From contig NZ_PYAS01000009.1 in assembly GCF_003014695.1 (NCBI RefSeq), positions 124,001 through 188,000 on the forward strand: a stretch of DNA of 64,000 bases, read 5' to 3'. Under the pieces are notes generated by a model. It ran no database searches. It saw only the letters and a list, made by a program, of their open reading frames with translations, and had not been told where the DNA came from. The stretch is from Dyadobacter jiangsuensis (GTDB taxonomy: Bacteria > Bacteroidota > Bacteroidia > Cytophagales > Spirosomataceae). Both the position numbers and the translations under genes were made by a program. Below are positions 24,250 through 33,466 of the stretch, piece by piece (positions within the stretch are counted from its first letter, which is position 1; each line of letters opens with the position of its first letter).

Positions 24250-25902
24250 CTATAAAGTGACCGGATCGTTGACCCGGACGTCGAAAGCGCCCGTCAGGAC
24301 TTTTTCGTTTCGTTTGATTTGAAGAAATATCCGGTACTGGCCGCCTTTCGGGAAGGCATAGGGAAACGAAATACGCGTTCCGTGTTCCATGCCGGTCATG
24401 CCGCCTTCGGTAACATTGTACATGCCCATTTCCTGCATCAGGAATATTTCCCGATCGACGGTCGGCATGGCTTTGAGATGGGCTAAATGCCGGTCGATGC
24501 TGTCGCGGAAAACGTCCGGTTTGGGCCATTTGGCAACGTGGGCGGTATCCGAGATACGATTTTCAAAAGACTGCTCCGCAGCCATCGAATAGGAACCGCT
24601 CGGGTGCAAGTGAACGTAAACCGAACCATCGGAGCGCATAACGACCGCGTGGCCGAGCATGCCCAGGTAAGGTTCCGGGAAGCAAGGGCTATTGTCCGGA
24701 TTGTATATTTCAAAATTGAGCTGATAGGGTTTCCCCGCTTCGAGCGCTTTGTCGGGCTTGCCTTCCCAAATGGCGTAGGAGCCGTCTTTGAAAACGGTTT
24801 TGGTACCTGGTTTTCCGCAAATGACCACGTTTTCGCCCATAGGCACCCTGCCGGGTGTATCGAGCGGGTCGGTAATGATGTAGGTATCGTCTTCGGATAT
24901 TGCTTTGGCGACCTGTGCAGCTGGCTTGGCCTGGATCACCAGCGTGTCGACGATCGTTTCGGCAAAGCCGGAGTACTGCACGATATCCGAGTAAACCAGG
25001 TACTTGCCCGCAGGTAAATCGGGCAATGCTGCCTCAAACGTCAGGCTATCCTTTCGGTCGGGGTGGACGTGCGCAAATGCATCGAGCCCCGGCATGCGCA
25101 CCAGGAAAGTGTGCATAATCTTCCCGTGATCGGGGATCAGGGTGCTGAGCGTGCTTCTTTTCTTCCGGTGGTCCCAGTTCGTCGTGTCAATTTTCAGTTG
25201 AAACACACGTTGTGAATCGGCTTCGATGATCGCCGTTTTAGCACTCAGGGGTTTGTATAACCACTGCTTGTACTCCGCCGCCCAGCTATCCCACCAGCTG
25301 CTTCCGCCATACAAAATCAGCGAGCATACTGCCGTGGCAATGCCCATATTGATCCATCGCTTCCGTTTTTGAGCTGCGGTCAGGCTTTGGCCGGGTTTCA
25401 AAAGGCCGTCGCTCACGCTTGCACCGATGGTCGTGATCATCAGCAGGAAAAGCAGCAGCCCGAAAATGCTCAGACCGATACCAAGGCCTTTCGGCATATC
25501 GCGCTCGGCGGTTGAAACAGCCACTACGGGGATAATCAACTCGGCATCGCCCTGGACGCCTTCAATGCTGATCTGCGCACTGGATGAGCCAGGTTCCATG
25601 AGCCAAACCGCACCCTGGAACTGGCCTTTTTGGCCCGGTACCGGTAATAATGGGTCGGCAGTAGGCGCACCTTTATCGCCCGAGTAGAAATAGATTGGCC
25701 GCACCGACACTTTGCGGGCTTCGCCATACTCAATAAAAACCGTAACCTGCGCCGTTCCCGGGATGACATCGGGCGGGGTCACGCTCACAAGGACCTTATA
25801 TGCGCCGGCCTGCGCCTGCATTTGTACGCCCGCACTTCCTACGTGCGCGTACGAGGCTGTGCTTTGCAGCAACAGGAGAAAGAGATACAGAATTTTTTTC
25901 AT
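24250..25902 (-). CDS. Exported His/Met-rich protein with membrane anchor, putative metal-binding
   Basis: A protein of 550 residues. Residues 1-19 are a signal peptide; an Ig-like domain follows; two hydrophobic segments occur near 143-165 and 187-205. The C-terminal 330 residues hold three recognisable blocks: HGKIMHTFLVR...FAHVHPDRKD (residues about 260-285), LGMLGHAVVMRSDGSVYVHLHPSGSYSMAAEQ (about 420-450) and MGMYNVTEGGMTGMEHGTRISFPYAFPKGGQYR. The repeated H-x-H, H-x-M and M-x-M patterns suggest periplasmic copper or another metal. Its ATG overlaps the stop of the upstream membrane gene by 4 bp, so they are translated together. I do not recognise a characterised homologue. Confidence 0.7.
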   Translation of the reverse strand: MKKILYLFLLLLQSTASYAHVGSAGVQMQAQAGAYKVLVSVTPPDVIPGTAQVTVFIEYGEARKVSVRPIYFYSGDKGAPTADPLLPVPGQKGQFQGAVWLMEPGSSSAQISIEGVQGDAELIIPVVAVSTAERDMPKGLGIGLSIFGLLLFLLMITTIGASVSDGLLKPGQSLTAAQKRKRWINMGIATAVCSLILYGGSSWWDSWAAEYKQWLYKPLSAKTAIIEADSQRVFQLKIDTTNWDHRKKRSTLSTLIPDHGKIMHTFLVRMPGLDAFAHVHPDRKDSLTFEAALPDLPAGKYLVYSDIVQYSGFAETIVDTLVIQAKPAAQVAKAISEDDTYIITDPLDTPGRVPMGENVVICGKPGTKTVFKDGSYAIWEGKPDKALEAGKPYQLNFEIYNPDNSPCFPEPYLGMLGHAVVMRSDGSVYVHLHPSGSYSMAAEQSFENRISDTAHVAKWPKPDVFRDSIDRHLAHLKAMPTVDREIFLMQEMGMYNVTEGGMTGMEHGTRISFPYAFPKGGQYRIFLQIKRNEKVLTGAFDVRVNDPVTL

Positions 25903-27113
25903 CGTTGAATCCGGTGCATCCAGTTACCCCACGCCAGTCCGATGCGGGTTGAGATTAATGTTAAAACCAATGCGATTCCCAATCCTTTGAGCAGTCGCGG
26001 CGTTCCTTCCACCATCCATGGACCGAACTTGTAGCGGTACTCCCAGTTGGGATCATTCCCGAAATACCAGTAATGACTTCCGAAGAACCAGTTACGCGCA
26101 TAGGGCGACTCCATCAGGAACCCGCCGAAAAACCATTGAACTACAAAAAACACGACCAGGAATGCGACGCCGAGCAGGATCGTGAGTTTCCATTCGTTCC
26201 AATGCGCGAAGCGATAGCGAAGTATATCGATCACAACGGCCGGGACAATCAGTAAAATCGGGAAATGGAAGCCCTGGTAATGGGTAATGTGGTTCAGAAT
26301 AGGCCCGAGTTTGGGCTCCGCAGGAAAAAGCGGAATGATCCACAGCGTACCGAGCATTAATGCCGTGTAAACACCGGCCACGGCGGTTACGGCCCATTTA
26401 TGCGAAACGGCCCTGCCAACTGCTACCAAAAGCAGCGGAAACGCAGCCCCGGCAAAGATGTAGAAGCTCGACCTGTGTACGCGCATTCGGCCCAGTTCCT
26501 CGGATATTAGTGTGAACCAGATAGTCAGCAGAAATCCCGCTGAAAGTGCAAACAGCCAGAAAAGTGTTCTGTCCAATGCTTTGGCCCTTTCAATACCACC
26601 GAAAAGTTTCAACTGGTTCTTCACCGCAATAACGCTGATCATCGCACCAAACTGAATGCCTATAATGCCGAGGATCAACACGGTATGCGGAGGCGAAAGG
26701 ATGGTTACGTCGAGGCCGTAGGTATTATGCCACCAGTCGTCGAAAGGGGCGGAGGTAAGCATCGATAATGCGCCCCAAACGCAGAACAACGAGCCGAGCG
26801 AGCTATAAAAGAAGCCCCAGATCCTGACACTGGCTGCTTTTTCGATATCACTTCCAAAAAATGTCTTTCTCAAAATCTCATAACCCGAAAACAAACCGGC
26901 TACCAAGGCCCCCAGGTAAATGACCAGGTGCGGTGGTGACAGCAGTCCATCCCGACCGATGCTCATATGCCAGCAGATATCCCAAATGAGCCCGGTAATC
27001 ACACAAAATGATGCGAAAACGGTGGCAAAAATGTAAACAGGGATGCCCGGACTGGCCTGTACGGTCAATGTCCGGTCGCCGGTCAGCGGCGGAGGAGCTG
27101 CGGTGTCTTGCAT
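25899..27113 (-). CDS. Polytopic membrane protein with duplicated W-H...LSPPH motif
   Basis: A protein of 404 residues from the ATG at 27113 (a longer frame to 27161 is possible). About ten hydrophobic segments cover most of the length. Two segments share a motif: DICWHMSIGRDGLLSPPH and DDWWHNTYGLDVTILSPPH, each followed by a hydrophobic helix ending in Gly. The spacing D-xx-WH-xxx-G-x-D-xxx-LSPPH is the same in both, so this is an internal duplication. Two Trp-His and two Pro-Pro-His sites facing the membrane surface could bind metal or haem. It is coupled to the His/Met-rich exported protein. The pair is likely one functional unit of unknown role. Confidence 0.72.
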   Translation of the reverse strand: MQDTAAPPPLTGDRTLTVQASPGIPVYIFATVFASFCVITGLIWDICWHMSIGRDGLLSPPHLVIYLGALVAGLFSGYEILRKTFFGSDIEKAASVRIWGFFYSSLGSLFCVWGALSMLTSAPFDDWWHNTYGLDVTILSPPHTVLILGIIGIQFGAMISVIAVKNQLKLFGGIERAKALDRTLFWLFALSAGFLLTIWFTLISEELGRMRVHRSSFYIFAGAAFPLLLVAVGRAVSHKWAVTAVAGVYTALMLGTLWIIPLFPAEPKLGPILNHITHYQGFHFPILLIVPAVVIDILRYRFAHWNEWKLTILLGVAFLVVFFVVQWFFGGFLMESPYARNWFFGSHYWYFGNDPNWEYRYKFGPWMVEGTPRLLKGLGIALVLTLISTRIGLAWGNWMHRIQR

Positions 27114-27204
27114 ATGGGGTAGAGGAAATTGAGTTGTGACTGCAAATTTCGAAAAGGACAACCAGATTCCGTGCTACCCCTATGATAGTTGTTTATTATT
27201 AAGT

Positions 27205-27861
27205 TCAGAAGGGACGCATGGCTTTTACGAAACGGCCTTTGAAATAAGTTGAAAAGAGGTTGTCCTCACGTACACCGCGGGAGGTAGAAGCGTGGATGAA
27301 TATGATCTCGTCGCGGCCGCGGACGTCGGTAACAATGCCGGCGTGCGATACGTACCCTTCCTTGCCGGCTTCGGGAACGAAAAACAGCCAGTCGCCCGCT
27401 TTAATTTCTTCCACACTACCCACTTCCTGCCCGAATTCGGATTGCTGCCACGAAATGCGGGGGACTTTCACACCCATTTCGGAATAGACCTGGCAAATGA
27501 GGCCGGAGCAATCGATGCCTTCCTTGTCATTCCCGCCGGAGCGATAAGGCGTACCGGTGTAGGTCCGGGCGATTTGTACTACTTGCGGGATATTCTCAGT
27601 ATTTGCATCGCCGGGCCGCGCGTACGTCGGGGAGGTGTTGCGCGCAGGTGCCGGTTTTTTGGCCGGAGCTTTTGCTACGGGTTTGCGGGCAGGTGGTCTA
27701 CGGTCAGACGGTCTGCGGGCGGGTGCCGTGCGGCCTCGTGACGCCGTGCGCGATGATGTGCTCCGTTCGGGCGTAGTCCGGAATACTTCGCAGGAAAGCA
27801 ATGTGGTGATCAGGAGGATGAGAATCGTGCAGGAAAGGGATTGGGAAATGTACTTCTTCAT
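27205..27861 (-). CDS. NlpC/P60 family cell-wall peptidase, lipoprotein
   Basis: A protein of 218 residues from the ATG at 27861. It has a lipoprotein signal (LLITTLLSCEVF), a linker of about 60 residues rich in Pro, Ala, Arg and Lys, and a C-terminal NlpC/P60 domain. The catalytic cysteine is in GIDCSGLICQVY, the histidine in YVSHAGIVTD and the third residue region in FIHASTSRG. Such C40 enzymes cut gamma-D-Glu-diamino acid bonds in peptidoglycan stem peptides. The basic, proline-rich linker probably spans or binds the wall or the outer membrane surface. Confidence 0.92.
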   Translation of the reverse strand: MKKYISQSLSCTILILLITTLLSCEVFRTTPERSTSSRTASRGRTAPARRPSDRRPPARKPVAKAPAKKPAPARNTSPTYARPGDANTENIPQVVQIARTYTGTPYRSGGNDKEGIDCSGLICQVYSEMGVKVPRISWQQSEFGQEVGSVEEIKAGDWLFFVPEAGKEGYVSHAGIVTDVRGRDEIIFIHASTSRGVREDNLFSTYFKGRFVKAMRPF

Positions 27862-27955
27862 GCGTAAGCGAAATATGGCCTGATACTTTTTCAAAAATAG
27901 CAATTAATGTGTTTACTATTTTAACTGCATTAGGTCTGAAAAATTGTAACAAATA

Positions 27956-27986
27956 TTGTGAGGCCCCTGCTTTGTAAGTAGCTTTG
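27956..27986 (+). promoter_or_regulatory. Candidate promoter for the FAH-family gene
   Basis: TTG at 27956-27958 and TAGCTTTG at 27979-27986 are 20 bp apart, fitting the Bacteroidota -33 (TTG) and -7 (TAnnTTTG) pair. The expected transcript start is near 27993, about 35 bp before the ATG at 28028. Confidence 0.5.
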
Positions 27987-28027
27987 TCCCTGACGTTCAT
28001 TCCTTTTAAATTAGCATTTGACCCCTG

Positions 28028-28639
28028 ATGAAAATTATTTGTGTAGGCCGGAATTACGCAGAGCATATCGCCGAACTGAATAACCAGACACCCGATTCCC
28101 CGGTTATATTTCTGAAACCTGAAACCGCACAGCTTCGCCCCGGCGAGGATTTTTACTATCCCGAATTTTCAAAAGACGTTCATTACGAAGTCGAACTGGT
28201 CGTGAAAATCAACCGGGCGGGGAAAAATATCGAGGAAAAATTCGCTCACAAATATTACAGCGAAATCGGAATAGGCGTGGACTTTACGGCCCGCGACCTG
28301 CAATCCGAACTGAAAGCAAAAGGGCTGCCCTGGGAGCTGGCAAAGGCATTCAATGGCTCTGCGCCCGTTTCAGACTTCGTGCCGGTGTCGGATTTTGCGG
28401 ATATCCAGGACATCAATTTCAGTCTGGATGTGAATAGCGAGACGCGGCAGAACGGCAATTCGTCGATGATGATCTACCGGATCAATTACCTGATCTCGTT
28501 TGTTTCCAAATATTTTATGCTCAAAACGGGCGATCTTATCTTCACAGGTACACCCAAGGGCGTCGGTCCGGTGCAGATCGGCGACAAGCTGACAGCCTCG
28601 ATCGAAGGCAAGAAGATGCTCGAACTGTTCGTTAAGTAA
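28028..28639 (+). CDS. Fumarylacetoacetate hydrolase family protein
   Basis: A protein of 203 residues. It matches the FAH fold: MKIICVGRNYAEHIAELNN at the N-terminus, VIFLKPETA, then YEVELVVKINRAGKNI with metal-ligand acidic residues, IGVDFTARDLQ, and TGDLIFTGTPKGVGPVQIGD. This is the short form whose members act as acylpyruvases or oxaloacetate decarboxylases. The substrate is not determined by the sequence. It is followed at 41 bp by the M23 peptidase gene, which probably has its own start. Confidence 0.9.
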   Translation: MKIICVGRNYAEHIAELNNQTPDSPVIFLKPETAQLRPGEDFYYPEFSKDVHYEVELVVKINRAGKNIEEKFAHKYYSEIGIGVDFTARDLQSELKAKGLPWELAKAFNGSAPVSDFVPVSDFADIQDINFSLDVNSETRQNGNSSMMIYRINYLISFVSKYFMLKTGDLIFTGTPKGVGPVQIGDKLTASIEGKKMLELFVK

Positions 28640-28680
28640 ACCGTACTCTTCATATCACCCGGTCGTCGTACCGACTATTC

Positions 28681-30651
28681 ATGCACTTTTTCATGCGTCA
28701 TTATTTTCGGGCATTTGTCCGTTCAGGGTTGTTTGTATTGGGGTTGGCAGGTATTGCGGGGGGAGCATTGGCTCAAAAACAATCCTATCCGAAAGGCTAT
28801 TACCAGTTTCCGATCCGTCCGGGTTTACCCAATTCGCTGGCTGGTGGCCTCGGCGATTTGCGGAGCAACCACTTCCACGCGGGCCTGGATATTCGTACTC
28901 AACAGCGCGAAGGCCTGCCTGTGTACGCGGCGGCCGAGGGTTATGTTTATAAAGTGGCAGTTCAGAGGACAGGTTATGGAAACGTAATCTATTTGCGCCA
29001 CCCGAATGGACAAACCACGGTTTATGGACATTTGTTGAAATTCAGCGATCCGCTGGCATCGTGGGTGCGGCAGGAACAGTATAAAAAGCAGACATTCGAA
29101 ATCGACCTCTTTCCGGAAGCGGGTCAGTTTACATTCAAGAAAGGTGAAGTAATCGCATTGTCGGGGAATACGGGCGGTTCGGCCGGGCCGCATTTGCATT
29201 TTGAAGTGCGGGATTCGAAAGATAACTACCTGAATCCGCTGTATTTCGGGTTTAATGAAATCAAAGACGTTACGCCTCCGAAGTTTGTCAATCTGGCGAT
29301 CAGGCCGATGGATATTAACGGGCGGGTAAACGGGCAGTTTGACCGCCGGGTTTATACACCCGTCAAACTGAAAGACGGTACCTGGCGTTTGGCTGAGCCG
29401 GTTTCGGCTACCGGCATTGTGGGTCTTGATCTCATAGCATTCGACCAGATGACCGGCACCGGTTTCCGCTATGGTCTGCAATGCATTGAGATTAAAATGG
29501 ACGGTCAGGAAGTGTTTTCCTACAATATTGAAGTATTTCCAAACGCCTCTACCCGGGATTATAACAACCTGATCGACTACGAAACCGAGCAGGCGACCGG
29601 CCAGCGTTTCCTGAAATGCTACGTTCCCGACGGGAATCAATTCAATTTATATAAAACCAATGCGATCAACGGCAAGCTGAATATTGCCGATACACTTAGC
29701 CACGAGGTGAAAGTTAGAATTTCGGATTCCTATGAGAACTTCTCCGAGCTGATATTTACGATTAAAGGCGAGCCGCAAAACCCGCCGTTACCTGCATTTA
29801 ATACCGAGGTAAATCCGGAATATGTGCAGACCGAGATACGGGAGAATACCTTGGTTGTGAAAGCGAAGTACTACCGCAGCCAGGATCCTTTCGCGACTTT
29901 TTATATTAAAGGAAAAGGAGAGCGAAAAGTGCCCAACCTGTACGCAGGTGAGTCGGCTGTTTTTCTTACGGATTTGAGAAAGGAAATGCCTGATTCCGTG
30001 AAAGTGGGCACTACTACTGTAAAGACTTTCCTGCGTAGTCAGGTGCTGCCGGGCATTGCCTCGTCATTCAAGGACGCGAAATGGTCGGTCGACCTGGATA
30101 ATACCAGTCTTTTTGATACGCTGTTTTTAATGGGCCAGCAGAATTTCAATGCATTAACCATTAATAACCGGGGCACGGCATTGAACGATTACATTCACGT
30201 TACATTCACGCCCGAGAAAGCGCCCGAAGAGAAGTCGCGCACTTACGTGTATCGTTACCTGAACGGCGATTACCGGTTCCTGGGGGGGAAATGGGACGGC
30301 GACCTGATCCGTTTCGACACCCGCGAGCTGGGCACGTTTGTGATCCAGGAGGATACCGTTCCGCCACGTGCACGGCTGGTGGAGCATAGCAAGCATCGCA
30401 TACGCGGGTACGTGGGCGACGGGCTGTCGGGGATCGCGAATTTCAAGGCAATGGTGAATGGTGAATGGGTTTTGCTGAATTACGATTTCAAAAAGGGCTA
30501 TATATGGTCGGAAAAACTGGATGATAGCCAGCCATTTGAAGGAGAACTCGTGCTGGAAGTGACGGATAGGGCGGGAAATAGTACTATCTTGCGAACAGAA
30601 TTGGTAGACCTGGTTGTTAAACCTAAGAAAACCAAAAAACGTAGAAGATAG
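28681..30651 (+). CDS. M23 family metallopeptidase with large C-terminal region
   Basis: A protein of 656 residues with a signal peptide (cleavage near ALAQ, about residue 32). The M23 lysostaphin/LytM domain is at residues about 45-190 with zinc ligands in HFHAGLDIRT and HLHFEV. The remaining 460 residues are beta-rich and of unknown role; they contain RDSKDNYLNPLYFGFNEIKD and a late Pro/Arg-rich tail (KPKKTKKRRR). It is probably a periplasmic peptidoglycan endopeptidase. It ends 3 bp before bcp. Confidence 0.92.
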   Translation: MHFFMRHYFRAFVRSGLFVLGLAGIAGGALAQKQSYPKGYYQFPIRPGLPNSLAGGLGDLRSNHFHAGLDIRTQQREGLPVYAAAEGYVYKVAVQRTGYGNVIYLRHPNGQTTVYGHLLKFSDPLASWVRQEQYKKQTFEIDLFPEAGQFTFKKGEVIALSGNTGGSAGPHLHFEVRDSKDNYLNPLYFGFNEIKDVTPPKFVNLAIRPMDINGRVNGQFDRRVYTPVKLKDGTWRLAEPVSATGIVGLDLIAFDQMTGTGFRYGLQCIEIKMDGQEVFSYNIEVFPNASTRDYNNLIDYETEQATGQRFLKCYVPDGNQFNLYKTNAINGKLNIADTLSHEVKVRISDSYENFSELIFTIKGEPQNPPLPAFNTEVNPEYVQTEIRENTLVVKAKYYRSQDPFATFYIKGKGERKVPNLYAGESAVFLTDLRKEMPDSVKVGTTTVKTFLRSQVLPGIASSFKDAKWSVDLDNTSLFDTLFLMGQQNFNALTINNRGTALNDYIHVTFTPEKAPEEKSRTYVYRYLNGDYRFLGGKWDGDLIRFDTRELGTFVIQEDTVPPRARLVEHSKHRIRGYVGDGLSGIANFKAMVNGEWVLLNYDFKKGYIWSEKLDDSQPFEGELVLEVTDRAGNSTILRTELVDLVVKPKKTKKRRR

Positions 30652-30654
30652 ATT

Positions 30655-31113
30655 ATGGGCCTACAAGTCGGTGACCCCGCACCCGCATTTTCAGTAAAAG
30701 ATCAGGATGGAAACCAAGTAAAGCTGTCGGATTTGAAAGGAGAGAAAGTAGTTTTGTACTTTTATCCCAAAGATAACACACCTACCTGCACCAATCAGGC
30801 CTGCAACATCCGCGACAACTACGGAGCACTCCTGAAAAAAGGTTACAAGGTATTCGGGGTGAGCCCCGACAGCGAGAAATCGCATCAGCGGTTTATCAAA
30901 AAACATAACCTCCCATTTCCCCTGCTGGCTGATACGGAGCATAAAATGATTGAGGCTTACGGCGTTTGGGGAGAAAAAACAACTTTTGGAAGAACCTATA
31001 TGGGTTTACTCCGCACAACTTTCGTCATCAACAAAAAAGGGATCATTGAGGAGATCATTTCCAAAGTGGAATCATCGAAACACACTGATCAAATTCTTGG
31101 AAAAACTGAATAA
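30655..31113 (+). CDS. bcp: Thioredoxin-dependent peroxiredoxin (Bcp/PrxQ)
   Basis: A protein of 152 residues. The peroxidatic cysteine is in FYPKDNTPTCTNQACNIRD (C45) and the resolving cysteine follows at C50, the atypical two-cysteine spacing of PrxQ/BCP. It reduces hydrogen peroxide and lipid hydroperoxides using thioredoxin. It begins 3 bp after the peptidase stop, so it may be cotranscribed with it, although the functions are unrelated. Confidence 0.94.
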   Translation: MGLQVGDPAPAFSVKDQDGNQVKLSDLKGEKVVLYFYPKDNTPTCTNQACNIRDNYGALLKKGYKVFGVSPDSEKSHQRFIKKHNLPFPLLADTEHKMIEAYGVWGEKTTFGRTYMGLLRTTFVINKKGIIEEIISKVESSKHTDQILGKTE

Positions 31114-31212
31114 TAATCAGTCATTTTAACATTCCGAATAGCAGGACATTTACGCCGCCTAAATCGTCCCGCACTCGGGTAACCCGATTAAGGACAGTCC
31201 AATAGAAAATAA

Positions 31213-32076
31213 ATGAAAATGGAAATTGAACAATTAGAAAAAGTAGCATCCCAGGTTCGCAGGGACATCGTACGAATGGTACATGGTTGTCAGTCGGGTC
31301 ACCCTGGCGGGTCGCTGGGTTGCACCGAATTGTTGGTAGCATTGTATTTTGAGCGCATGAAGCTTAAAGAGAACGATGGTAAGGTTGTATTCGATATGGA
31401 CGGCAGGGACGAAGACCTTTTCTTCCTTTCGAACGGCCACATTTCCCCGGTATGGTACAGCGTGTTGGCGCGCAGAGGGTACTTCCCCGTATCGGAGCTG
31501 GCTACTTTCCGCAAGCTGGATTCACGTCTGCAAGGACACCCCACCACCCATGAGCACCTCGAAGGTATCCGCATCGCGTCGGGTTCACTGGGCCAGGGAT
31601 TGTCGGTAGCACTGGGCGCGGCAACTGCTAAGAAATTGAACAACGACAAAGGAATCGTATATGTACTGATGGGCGACGGCGAGCAGCAGGAAGGCCAGGT
31701 TTGGGAAGCCGCTACTTTCGCACCGCACCACCAGGTGGATAACCTGATCGCATTCATCGACCTGAACGGCCAGCAAATCGATGGCCCGACTGTCAAGGTA
31801 ATGAACAACCGCGACCTGGGTGCCAAATATGAAGCATTCGGATGGGAAGTAATCTCTATCGAAGAAGGAAACGACATGGCGGCAGTGGCGAAAGGCCTGT
31901 ACGAGGCCAAAGGCCGTCTGGGACATGGCAGACCGATCATGGTATTGCTGCACACCGGCATGGGCTATGGCGTCGATTTCATGATGGGCAGCCACAAATG
32001 GCACGGTGTTGCGCCTAACGACGAGCAATTGGCGGCGGCACTGGCTCAGCTTGACGAAACTTTGGGAGATTATTAA
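31213..32076 (+). CDS. Transketolase, N-terminal (thiamine-binding) subunit
   Basis: A protein of 287 residues that corresponds to the first half of ordinary transketolases. It contains SGHPGGSLGCTELLVAL and the ThDP/Mg motif MGDGEQQEGQVWEAATFA...NLIAFIDLN. It acts in the non-oxidative pentose phosphate pathway, moving two-carbon units between sugar phosphates, together with the product of the next gene, which starts 53 bp downstream. The start may be M1 (31213) or the methionine two codons later. Confidence 0.94.
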   Translation: MKMEIEQLEKVASQVRRDIVRMVHGCQSGHPGGSLGCTELLVALYFERMKLKENDGKVVFDMDGRDEDLFFLSNGHISPVWYSVLARRGYFPVSELATFRKLDSRLQGHPTTHEHLEGIRIASGSLGQGLSVALGAATAKKLNNDKGIVYVLMGDGEQQEGQVWEAATFAPHHQVDNLIAFIDLNGQQIDGPTVKVMNNRDLGAKYEAFGWEVISIEEGNDMAAVAKGLYEAKGRLGHGRPIMVLLHTGMGYGVDFMMGSHKWHGVAPNDEQLAAALAQLDETLGDY

Positions 32077-32129
32077 TATCCGGACCAGCGTGGCAATGCA
32101 CGCGGTTTCATAAACAGACAATATTCAAA

Positions 32130-33086
32130 ATGAAAAAATACACTTTCACTGAGAAGAAAGATACGCGTTCGGGCTTCGGTGCCGGAATGCACGTGCTGGG
32201 GCAGCAAAATCCCAACGTCGTAGCGCTTTGCGCCGACCTCGTTGGTTCATTGAAACTGGAACCGTTCATCAAAGAAAACCCTGAACGCTTTATCCAATGC
32301 GGTATTTCCGAGGCGAACATGATCGGCGTTTCCGCTGGTTTGACCATCGGAGGCAAAATTCCTTTCGCTACTACTTTCGCGAACTTCGCTACTGGCCGTG
32401 TGTACGACCAGATCCGTCAGAGCGTAGCGTATTCTAACAAAAATGTAAAAATCTGCGCTTCACACGCAGGTCTTACTTTGGGTGAAGATGGTGCTACCCA
32501 CCAGATCCTGGAAGATATCGGTATGATGAAAATGCTTCCGGGCATGACCGTTATCAACCCTTGCGATTACAACCAGACCAAAGCAGCTACCATCGCCATT
32601 GCCGACCACGAGGGACCAGTTTACCTGCGTTTTGGCCGTCCGGTAATCCCTGTTTTCACCGATGCTGACCAGAAATTCGAAATTGGTAAAGCATGGATGG
32701 TGAATGAAGGAACCGACGTGAGTATCATCGCTACCGGCCATATGGTATGGGAGGCGATCCAGGCTGGCGAAATCCTCGAAGCGGATGGTATCAACGCCGA
32801 GATCATCAATATCCACACCATCAAGCCTTTGGATGAGGAAGCGATCCTGAAATCGGTGGAGAAAACAGGTTGCGTGGTAACAGCTGAGGAGCACAACCGT
32901 ATCGGCGGCTTGGGCGACAGCGTTGCACAAGTTTTGGTTAAAAACAAGCTTGTTCCGCAAGAGTACGTGGCCGTAAACGACAGCTTTGGAGAAAGCGGTA
33001 CGCCAGCGCAATTGCTCCAAAAATATGGTTTGGACGCGAAGCATATCGTAGAAGCCGCGAAAAGAGCGATCGCAAGAAAGCAATAG
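32130..33086 (+). CDS. Transketolase, C-terminal subunit
   Basis: A protein of 318 residues carrying the pyrimidine-binding and C-terminal domains of transketolase. Visible are CISEANMIGVSAGLTIGG-like (the glutamate activating thiamine is in GISEANM), ATTFANFATGRVYDQIRQS, VYLRFGRPVIPVF, and the C-terminal IINIHTIKPLD...TAEEHNRIGGLGDSV. It pairs with the preceding subunit to form the active enzyme. Confidence 0.94.
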   Translation: MKKYTFTEKKDTRSGFGAGMHVLGQQNPNVVALCADLVGSLKLEPFIKENPERFIQCGISEANMIGVSAGLTIGGKIPFATTFANFATGRVYDQIRQSVAYSNKNVKICASHAGLTLGEDGATHQILEDIGMMKMLPGMTVINPCDYNQTKAATIAIADHEGPVYLRFGRPVIPVFTDADQKFEIGKAWMVNEGTDVSIIATGHMVWEAIQAGEILEADGINAEIINIHTIKPLDEEAILKSVEKTGCVVTAEEHNRIGGLGDSVAQVLVKNKLVPQEYVAVNDSFGESGTPAQLLQKYGLDAKHIVEAAKRAIARKQ

Positions 33087-33116
33087 AAGAATAATCCAAT
33101 TCCCATTCCCCGTTCC

Positions 33117-33224
33117 CCGTCGACTCAAGTCGACGGAATCGGATTAAAAAAGGGTCTTGCATATCTATTGCCGGGACGGCATCTCACAAGAATGCATCGC
33201 CTTGCCGTCGACTTAAGTCGACGG
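33117..33224. repeat. Pair of 20-bp palindromes downstream of transketolase
   Basis: CCGTCGACTCAAGTCGACGG at 33117-33136 has one mismatch from a perfect palindrome. CCGTCGACTTAAGTCGACGG at 33205-33224 is perfect. They lie 68 bp apart in the 380-bp space 33087-33466, which also holds a terminator (33304-33355) and the upstream region of the ECF sigma gene. Paired copies look like REP-type extragenic palindromes. Confidence 0.7.
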
Positions 33225-33303
33225 GAATTGATTAGAGATTAGATTAAATTGATCAGATCTGAATATTGATCAAATCAGATTGATTAATAGAATAGAATCA
33301 ATT

Positions 33304-33355
33304 GAGCTCTGAGAATGCAAAACAGTTGTTTTTGCTATCTCAGAGCTCTTTTATT
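33304..33355 (+). terminator. Terminator of the transketolase operon
   Basis: Stem GAGCTCTGAGA / TCTCAGAGCTC with an inner GCAAAA/TTTTGC pairing and a following TTTTATTT, 217 bp after the stop codon at 33086. Confidence 0.85.
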
Positions 33356-33466
33356 TGTCCTGCACAAAAAAATAAACTATTATTGACCGGCGTTGACTTC
33401 GGGCCCCGGTACAATTATTGGTCACCCGGATTTCCTGTAAAAAACGATCAGGTTAATACTGATTAA

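Noticed and set aside
28825..29640. A 271-codon frame on the minus strand inside the M23 peptidase gene
   Set aside because: It is antisense to a strongly supported gene and shows no conserved motif.
33117..33224. Palindromes considered as phage attachment or recombinase sites
   Set aside because: No integrase, phage or mobile gene is in the window and the palindromes are more like extragenic repeats.
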